Source: Chondrocystis sp. NIES-4102 (lineage in GTDB: Bacteria > Cyanobacteriota > Cyanobacteriia > Cyanobacteriales > Xenococcaceae). From it: DNA of 64,000 bases. The notes under the pieces are model-generated. The model was given only the letters and a program-made list of their open reading frames with translations, had not been told where the DNA came from and did not search any database. The position numbers were made by a program, and so were the translations under genes. The DNA lies in assembly GCA_002368355.1 (NCBI GenBank), contig AP018281.1, positions 3,534,001-3,598,000 on the forward strand. Direction: 5' to 3'. Shown here in pieces: positions 58,517 to 64,000 of the stretch (its first letter is position 1; every line of letters starts with the position of its first letter).

Positions 58517-59584
58517 TTAATCAAGAGGTTCAAGATCTGCGGTTATGACTTTTAAGCGTACAATTCTTTCCCCTTCTTCGTCTAAAGGTACTTCGATAGT
58601 ATCGTTGGTTAAAGATTCTAAACAAGTTAAAAGCGATCGCAAGTGGGGATTAGATGCTCCTGTTTCTACATACAGGCGATCGGCAACATTGCCCATCCGT
58701 TTCCAGGTAGTATATAGTTTACCTACTGTTTGCTCTAAAGTTGTAGCTTGTTTTACTAAATCTGCTGCCGTATTAATACAATCTAGTCTTAATGCTTCTT
58801 CTAAGGCTAATTCCATATCTACAGCCTTATCCCGTAAAGTTTGAACTTGAGCAGCAGCATCGAGATATTTTGCTAGGTTTTTTGCCTCCGTCGTCATGAG
58901 TTTTACTGTATCAATATCAGGACTTTCCGCAATTTCTTTTTTTATTTCCACTAAATGGGAATCTGGTAATTTCTCCATTTCTCTTACCAAAGGCGCAAGA
59001 TGACGGGCTGGTAAAGATCCTTGTACTGCTTTTTCCTTAACTTCCTCTGGTAGTAATTCTGAACTCATTGCTGTCCATTCATCCGCAAGTTGTTTAACTT
59101 CACGACGAGTAATGCGATCGCCTTTTTGGGCAGCTTCACTAATGAGTTGTTGTATTTCTGGGGCTGCTTTAGCGGTTTCTACAAATGCCCGTTTACTAAA
59201 GTTATTGATATTATCTGGATCTAGTTTTCCCTCCGTTACCAGAGTATCTGCACTATTTGCCAATTGAATTAAAGCATAAGCTTGGGATTTAGTAATTTCT
59301 CGATCTTTTAACCAATTAAGAAATCCAGCCCCTCTACCCTCACCGCCTTTCTTTTCGCGATCTCGAATTGAGCGCAACACCCGCCCTCGCCAGATATCTG
59401 TCTGAAGATCAAAGCGATCGCATATTTGCCAGATGGTATCTAATTGATTTTGAAAATCTCTTTCCTGGATCTCTTCGTCTTCAGGATCGGGGAGATTGAA
59501 GTTAAAATCTGGGGGAATTTCCAATGCAGCAACAATTTCTGCTTCTGAGACTCCATTTTCATTCGCGATCGTCTTGTCATTCAT
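58517..59584 (-). CDS. Conserved cyanobacterial protein of unknown function
   Basis: About 355 residues from ATG 59584 (a TTG three codons upstream is less likely). Rich in acidic and basic helices, with segments WQICDRFDLQTDIWRGRVLR, AGFLNWLKDREITKSQAYALIQLA and RITRREVKQLADEWTAM. No membrane segment, no enzyme motif. The helix-turn-helix-like ITKSQAYALIQLANSADTLV and charged coils suggest a nucleic-acid or protein-binding role, but this is inference only. Confidence 0.7.
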   Translation of the reverse strand: MNDKTIANENGVSEAEIVAALEIPPDFNFNLPDPEDEEIQERDFQNQLDTIWQICDRFDLQTDIWRGRVLRSIRDREKKGGEGRGAGFLNWLKDREITKSQAYALIQLANSADTLVTEGKLDPDNINNFSKRAFVETAKAAPEIQQLISEAAQKGDRITRREVKQLADEWTAMSSELLPEEVKEKAVQGSLPARHLAPLVREMEKLPDSHLVEIKKEIAESPDIDTVKLMTTEAKNLAKYLDAAAQVQTLRDKAVDMELALEEALRLDCINTAADLVKQATTLEQTVGKLYTTWKRMGNVADRLYVETGASNPHLRSLLTCLESLTNDTIEVPLDEEGERIVRLKVITADLEPLD

Positions 59585-60123
59585 GCGAGGCAAAATATAA
59601 CAGTAAAAAGCAGGTTAGCATAAATTGCTATCTCTTCTCTTGCTAATTCTTCACTTAAGTTAACTTATTTTTTTATGCTAAGGTAAAACTTGATTGATGA
59701 TGGTATAAGCGTATTATTTAACCGAGATTTATTTAGCTTATTAATACAATTGTTATTGAGGGAATATTATTTATATTAAGAAATATTCAAAGGTTGCTAA
59801 TCTGCCTCTATTCTCTGTTGACAATAAGTTAATTGAAATACTATACAAAAAAAGTAACTTAGATTTTGCTAAGATGTGTTAACAAAATGATTTTATAAAG
59901 TTTAAAAAATCATCTATTTAACTATACATCGTTAGATATAGTACATATATTTCTTTTCTTTTCTTTTAACAGGTATTTTTGCTATAAAGTTGTCGACCCA
60001 AAGTAAGAGATTTTAATAATTGCTAGCTTCAAACTTTTCTTGCTTTTGATAGATGAATTATTAAGCACATTTCTATTAAATTATTCAGTAACAACAATTA
60101 CCAAATAGTTGGAGAATAAAAAC
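59585..60123. other. AT-rich intergenic region
   Basis: About 540 bp without a recognised gene. It should hold the promoter of the CsbD-like gene. AAATAGTTGGAGAATAAAAAC just before 60124 contains the ribosome binding site GGAG. Confidence 0.4.
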
Positions 60124-60306
60124 ATGAGTGCTGAAGATAAAATTAAAGCTGCTGCTAAAAACGTCGAAGGTAAAGCTCAAGAAGCTTTAGGTAATGTCAC
60201 TGGCGACGAAGGCGATAAAGCAGCAGGAAAAGCTAAGCAAGCTGAAGCATCTGCTCGCCATGCAGTTGAAGATGGTAAAGATGCAGTTAAAAAAGCGATC
60301 GACTAA
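60124..60306 (+). CDS. CsbD-like stress protein
   Basis: 60 residues from ATG 60124, chosen because GGAG stands nine bases upstream; an in-frame TTG at 60109 is less likely. SAEDKIKAAAKNVEGKAQEALGNVTGDEGDKAAGKAKQAEA is the CsbD pattern, very rich in Ala, Lys and Asp, unfolded or helical. Family members rise under general stress in bacteria; molecular role unknown. A strong terminator follows. Confidence 0.85.
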   Translation: MSAEDKIKAAAKNVEGKAQEALGNVTGDEGDKAAGKAKQAEASARHAVEDGKDAVKKAID

Positions 60307-60348
60307 TAAATAATTAAATAAGAAGTATTACTAAATTAGCAGTAATAG

Positions 60349-60379
60349 AGGAGGAGTATTTTCTACTCCTTCTTTGTTT
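60349..60379 (+). terminator. Intrinsic terminator after the CsbD-like gene
   Basis: AGGAGTA (60352-60358) pairs with TACTCCT (60364-60370) around a five-base loop, extended by outer pairs, and is followed by TCTTTGTTT. Confidence 0.65.
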
Positions 60380-60513
60380 AGATAGTCTGCAAAAAACAGC
60401 TAATCAGTATAGATACAATTACTGATAATCCAAAATTTCATTGAGATTAAACTGTTATATTTTCCTAATTAAATCTTGCCCATAACGTTACATAGAAAAA
60501 AGAGGTATAACTC

Positions 60514-60951
60514 ATGGGAATCAATATAAATAAGATTCGTAGATCTTTAGTAGCTATGCTACTGGGAATCATAGTTTTTAGCACTACAGCTTGTGCATCT
60601 AGTAGTACTGCTACACTCCCTAGCCCCACCACTACTCAAAATCAGGCTTATAGCCAATTGGAAAGAGGTGATAGTGTTGCAGGACAAAAGTTTGGAGATT
60701 GGGTAGTTAGTACTAGCCAAGGGATGATTAATGATGCTTATGTACGTGACAACAATAAGTTAGGTGTAGTCATTTCTGAACAAGTTAAACCTACAGAAGT
60801 AAAAAATTTAGCCAAAGCATTAGCAACTGGTTTTCATAAGAATTTCCCAGATCAAGATATAAGCGTTTTGATGTATGCACCAGATAAGAAAAAGATCTTA
60901 ACTGCTAAATATGATGTGCAGTCAAACCAGGTTGAATATCAAGCTAGTTAA
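60514..60951 (+). CDS. Small lipoprotein of unknown function
   Basis: 145 residues with a signal peptide (basic RRS, then LVAMLLGIIVFST) and a lipobox-like TTAC with Cys27. A Ser/Thr/Pro-rich linker follows, then a folded domain starting FGDWVVSTSQGMINDAYVRD and ending SVLMYAPDKKKILTAKYDVQ. Family not recognised. AGAGG lies upstream of the start. Next to other small stress and envelope genes. Confidence 0.7.
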   Translation: MGININKIRRSLVAMLLGIIVFSTTACASSSTATLPSPTTTQNQAYSQLERGDSVAGQKFGDWVVSTSQGMINDAYVRDNNKLGVVISEQVKPTEVKNLAKALATGFHKNFPDQDISVLMYAPDKKKILTAKYDVQSNQVEYQAS

Positions 60952-60999
60952 ATTTATAAGTTTTAAATTTGCGATTAATTATTTAGGAGGAATGATCTA

Positions 61000-61515
61000 A
61001 TGTCTAGCAGTGACAAATATAAGCAGCAAATAATGAATGACTTAGCAGGCGGTAATGTTGAGTCTTTGGATGGAACATCTACTGGTGCAGAGGAATATGA
61101 TAACTTTGATGATTTTGCCCAACGTAGTAGTAAAGAAGAAAGACAAGGTTTATTCCGTAAAACCTTCCATCATGATAATGTTTCTCCACAACAGATGGAA
61201 CCTGAACTACAAAAAGCGATCGCACAAATTAAGCCTAATGAAAGAGATGATGTAGCGAGAGAGTTTTTTAAACATTTAAAAGGCAGAGGTTTGAGCGAGA
61301 AAGATTTAGAGAAACAATTGGGTTTGTCTACTCATAATGCTAATCGTATGAGTGCAGATGATGTGAGCAAGTTAGCTAATTTTGCTTATCATTCTCATCC
61401 TGATATATTTCAAGACGTAATGGCAGATCAACCAGCCTTGATTAAATTTCTAAGTAATCCTTTAGTAGGTGCAGCTTTAGGTGCAGTAGCTGCTAAATGG
61501 TTGCGTAAGCATTAA
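61000..61515 (+). CDS. Unknown protein with hydrophobic C-terminal segment
   Basis: 171 residues, start marked by an excellent AGGAGG (60984-60989). Acidic, helical, e.g. EPELQKAIAQIKPNERDDVAREFFKHLKGRGL and SADDVSKLANFAYHSHPDIF, ending in a short hydrophobic segment PLVGAALGAVAAKWLRKH, likely a membrane contact. No named family recalled. It lies 48 bp after the lipoprotein gene and is followed by a terminator, so the two may form one operon. Confidence 0.7.
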   Translation: MSSSDKYKQQIMNDLAGGNVESLDGTSTGAEEYDNFDDFAQRSSKEERQGLFRKTFHHDNVSPQQMEPELQKAIAQIKPNERDDVAREFFKHLKGRGLSEKDLEKQLGLSTHNANRMSADDVSKLANFAYHSHPDIFQDVMADQPALIKFLSNPLVGAALGAVAAKWLRKH

Positions 61516-61544
61516 ATAAATTAGGTTAAATTTAAACAGGATTT

Positions 61545-61576
61545 AAGGACGTGATGATAACGTCCTTATTTTTTTA
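61545..61576 (+). terminator. Intrinsic terminator
   Basis: AAGGACGT (61545-61552) pairs perfectly with ACGTCCTT (61560-61567) around loop GATGATA, followed by ATTTTTTTT. The clearest terminator in the window. Confidence 0.9.
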
Positions 61577-61613
61577 ATTGCTCAAATACATAGAACTAGG
61601 GGAATTGTATTTA

Positions 61614-61931
61614 TTATTGATCAGAAATATTTTTTAGAAAAAGTTCTTGAGAATTGGGCAACTCTGGTTTAGATTCAGCTTTTTTAGCTAATTTATCAAG
61701 ATTTTCACTCGCCTTTTCCTGAGCTTTTTCTATAAATTCCTTCCCTTTTTCTGACTGACCAAATTGGTCTTTTACCCCTGTATCCTTAACCACTTCTTTA
61801 GCAGCTTGTTTAGCGGTCTGGGCAGGGTCTGATTTAACTGTACCTGCCACAGCAAAATTTACAGGGGTGATAAACATTGCTACTAATAAGAAGGCAAGGG
61901 CAAAAAGCTTAGTTAGATTATATTTCATCAT
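61614..61931 (-). CDS. Small secreted helical protein, unknown
   Basis: 105 residues. A signal peptide (KLFALAFLLVAMFITPVNFAVAG, cleavage after AVA) precedes a charged Lys/Glu-rich helical region with GKEFIEKAQEKASENLDKLAKKAE, like the plant-type LEA or CsbD-like stress proteins. It overlaps the htpX stop by one base (TAATG), so translation is coupled to htpX. Confidence 0.7.
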   Translation of the reverse strand: MMKYNLTKLFALAFLLVAMFITPVNFAVAGTVKSDPAQTAKQAAKEVVKDTGVKDQFGQSEKGKEFIEKAQEKASENLDKLAKKAESKPELPNSQELFLKNISDQ

Positions 61932-62818
61932 TATTGATTATAAGCAAGATTGGTATTGTTTCCTTGTTGTTTGGCAAGTTCCTGTAACTGTTTGACTCTT
62001 TCTTCTGTCAACGGATGAGTACGAAATAGAGATTGCAACCCAGCACCAGAAAAAGGATTAATAATTAATACAGGTTCAAAAGCAGGATTACCATTCATGG
62101 GTATTTGCTTACCAATGGTTTCCAGCTTTTCTAACGCACTTGCCAACGCTAAAGGATTTCCAGTAATTTCGGCAGCACCGCGATCGGCAGAAAATTCACG
62201 AGTACGAGAAATCGCCATTTGAATTAAGGAAGCAGAAATAGGTGCAAGTATCACTAAAACCATCACCCCGATAGGATTACCTCCTTGGCGGTTATCACGG
62301 TTTACAGGGCCATATAATGCACCAAACGTTAATATTCTACCTAAAAATGTTACTGCACCTCCCAATGTACCAGCTACTGCTTGGGTTAAGGTGTCGCGGT
62401 TTTTGATATGGGTTAATTCATGAGCGATTACTCCTGCTAATTCTTCTTTATCTAAAATGTCCACAATTCCTTGAGTTACTGCAACTGCTGCATTATCAGG
62501 ATTGCGACCCGTTGCAAAGGCATTAGGAGTTTTTGTAGGTACTAAGCACAATTTGGGCATAGGTATATTGGCTTTTGTGGCTAAATCCGCTACCAGATCA
62601 TATAATTCGGGTGCTTGTTCACGAGCTATAGGTTGCGCTCTATAGGCTGCTAATGCAGCTTGATCTGAATAAAACCAAGACCCAAAACTACTAATTGCAG
62701 CAAAAATTAAACCAATTAATGCACCCTGTTCGTTACCTGTTGCCCAATAGCCACCTAATACTAATATTCCGCTTAATAAGCCCAATAAGGCTGCGGTTTT
62801 CAATTGATTTGCCAACAT
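61931..62818 (-). CDS. htpX: Membrane-bound zinc metalloprotease HtpX (M48)
   Basis: 295 residues. Two N-terminal helices (about 7-46), then the catalytic HELTH (His133, Glu134, His137), a third ligand Glu in FSADRGAAEITG, and TGRNPDNAAVAVTQGIVDIL before the zinc motif. Two further helices are in the middle. It degrades misfolded membrane proteins together with FtsH. It is followed by a small secreted protein gene overlapping by one base. Confidence 0.92.
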   Translation of the reverse strand: MLANQLKTAALLGLLSGILVLGGYWATGNEQGALIGLIFAAISSFGSWFYSDQAALAAYRAQPIAREQAPELYDLVADLATKANIPMPKLCLVPTKTPNAFATGRNPDNAAVAVTQGIVDILDKEELAGVIAHELTHIKNRDTLTQAVAGTLGGAVTFLGRILTFGALYGPVNRDNRQGGNPIGVMVLVILAPISASLIQMAISRTREFSADRGAAEITGNPLALASALEKLETIGKQIPMNGNPAFEPVLIINPFSGAGLQSLFRTHPLTEERVKQLQELAKQQGNNTNLAYNQ

Positions 62819-63182
62819 TAGCTAAACTATCGATATATGTATATTTTCTTTAATAAAGATACATTATTAAACAGCAAATAATTTTCGTCAGGCATCTAGC
62901 TTAAGTAATATAGGGTTTGGCAGAAGTGTTTATAAATATTTTTATGTACGATGAGTAGAGCAAAAATCTATTTCAATTAATCTTGATAAAAAGAGTTTAC
63001 AGATAGGTCGTTCTTTTGGATAGATATTATAGTAATTAAATAGCGATAATACTATTAAAAATAATTACTCTCCCCAGGTTAGGATGTAGAGATAAACATT
63101 TTCTCTCTTAATAAAAAATAGGGGAATAGATAATAATTACTATCCCCCATCTGTGTTATTTAATTAATTTGTCAGGCTAAAA
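62819..63182. other. AT-rich intergenic region
   Basis: About 360 bp between htpX and the BON lipoprotein gene (both minus strand). No gene seen. ACTATCCCCCAT (63139-63150) and TAGGGGAATAGATA (63120-63133) form a weak inverted repeat (AATAGGGG...CCCC) that may be the terminator of the BON gene on the minus strand. Confidence 0.4.
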
Positions 63183-63641
63183 TTACGATTCAGTAGCAGG
63201 TACAATTTCAACTTCTACATTCACATCTTTAACCCCTTTAATTTCCTTAGCAAGAGGCATAATCTTGTTATATTCATCCTGGCTAGGAACTGTACCAAGT
63301 ACTTTAACTGTTCCTTCTTCCGATTCTATAGTTAACTTAGAACGAGGAATATTAGCTTCTAATTTTGATCTAACTTGGCTTTCGAGATCGGAATCTAGTT
63401 TTTCTTGGTCATCGCCAGCTACATTATTACGCTCTTCTCTAGCACGAATATCCGAGTTTAATTGCTTTCTGCGAACTTCACTAACTCCATCTTCCTTAGT
63501 TGTTTTAACTTCTGTGGCATCTTCCACTTTTGCAGTATCGTCTGTTGAAGTTGGAGCATCAGAACTAGTTCTAGACACATCACAAGCAACTGTACTAAAA
63601 AGTAATGTACTACCTAATAAGAATAATGTTAATTTTTTCAT
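63183..63641 (-). CDS. BON-domain lipoprotein
   Basis: 152 residues. Signal peptide KKLTLFLLGSTLLFST with lipobox VAC (Cys20), an acidic, disordered region (about 25-85), then a BON domain: LESQVRSKLEANIPRSKLTI, VKVLGTVPSQDEYNKIMPLAKEIKGVKDVNVEVEIV. BON domains bind phospholipid or membranes, found in osmotic-shock and secretin proteins. The protein probably sits in the periplasm on a lipid anchor. Confidence 0.87.
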   Translation of the reverse strand: MKKLTLFLLGSTLLFSTVACDVSRTSSDAPTSTDDTAKVEDATEVKTTKEDGVSEVRRKQLNSDIRAREERNNVAGDDQEKLDSDLESQVRSKLEANIPRSKLTIESEEGTVKVLGTVPSQDEYNKIMPLAKEIKGVKDVNVEVEIVPATES

Positions 63642-63848
63642 TAGTTTTTACCTAAATTAATTGAGAATAATTATTTATTTTGCCAACAGTAACTTACTTC
63701 TAATTGGTCAATAAAAATAAGGCTGGAATTTTGGAAACTAAAATGGCAATTTCCACTTCTTTTACTATTTAATACATAACCGTAAAATTAAAGGTAAATT
63801 TGCTTTTAAAATTTCCAAATCCAACTTTATTTATTTGAGCGTACTATT

Positions 63849-64000
63849 TTACTGCTGAATCACATCGCCATCACTGTCGATATCTAATTCCTCACGACGG
63901 ATAGTTTCGCTTGTTTGAACAGTTTCTTGTTCAACTTCTTTACGGATGCTCACCTCTTCACGCAGGAATGCTTGTTTTTGAATGTTTGCTGATTCTTCGT
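63849..64000 (-). CDS. DUF2382 (YsnF/AvaK) domain protein, C-terminal end (cut by window edge)
   Basis: Only 49 residues and the TAA at 63849 are seen. QAFLREEVSIRKEVEQETVQ and SETIRREELDIDSDGDVI are the charged beta-strand repeats of DUF2382, found in stress proteins such as YsnF and cyanobacterial AvaK. The N-terminal part, perhaps a PRC-barrel, lies beyond the edge. Confidence 0.8.
   Translation of the reverse strand, partial: EESANIQKQAFLREEVSIRKEVEQETVQTSETIRREELDIDSDGDVIQQ

Noticed and set aside
63265-63660. 131-codon open frame antisense to the BON lipoprotein
   Set aside because: It mirrors the acidic coding sequence in Ser/Thr/Leu, has no ribosome binding site, and the minus-strand gene has a clear signal peptide and domain.

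Overview
The window is cyanobacterial chromosome. It has a low GC content, many copies of the HIP1 palindrome GCGATCGC, heptameric TAGTAGG tandem repeats between genes, and genes that are diagnostic for the phylum: SbtA/SbtB bicarbonate uptake, the carboxysome shell protein CcmP, sucrose-phosphate phosphatase and pentapeptide-repeat proteins. Gene content and base composition suit a low-GC unicellular or pleurocapsalean lineage; that placement is inference, not something the sequence proves.

Layout. 0-3 kb: end of an exopolysaccharide cluster on the minus strand (GT4 glycosyltransferase, DegT aminotransferase, Wzz-type chain-length protein cut by the window edge). 3.2-4.2 kb: an ABC ATPase. 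4.3-10.3 kb: the aa3-type cytochrome oxidase locus, with heme O/A synthesis (ctaB, ctaA) divergent from ctaCDE. 10.5-21 kb: serine hydrolase, GH57 glycosidase, a pair of response-regulator signalling proteins (REC-histidine kinase, REC-GGDEF-EAL), TspO, an orphan OmpR regulator, an ABC ATPase and a vWA protein. 21.5-25.6 kb: ABC-2 permease, ManC, an LCP-family protein and a lumenal pentapeptide protein.

25.6-40.8 kb is a CRISPR-Cas island and the most interesting part of the window. A WYL-domain regulator, apparently frameshifted near its C-terminus, is divergent from csx18-cas1. A 35-repeat array follows, with its transcription and leader inferred to lie on the minus strand, reading from cas2 toward cas1. 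Then comes a plus-strand type III-B effector operon: cas10/cmr2 (GGDD intact), cmr3, cmr4 (the expected catalytic Asp is not seen), cmr5, a fused cmr6-cmr1, and a CARF-HEPN ribonuclease. No cas6 is present. This matches the III-Bv type known from Synechocystis 6803, where host RNase E matures crRNA. The layout predicts RNA-activated cyclic oligoadenylate signalling to the CARF-HEPN nuclease, with weak or absent target-RNA slicing by the Cmr4 backbone.

40.8-50.4 kb: housekeeping genes (DUF554, yidD, ABC permease, sucrose-phosphate phosphatase, ccmP, pentapeptide protein, intronless tRNA-Leu(UAA), moaA, rpsD) and a two-component pair. 51-59.6 kb: APC-family transporter, sbtA-sbtB, an M50 site-2 protease, a Ser/Thr kinase, a histidine phosphatase and an unknown cyanobacterial protein. 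60-64 kb: small stress and envelope genes (CsbD-like, lipoproteins, HtpX, BON, DUF2382).
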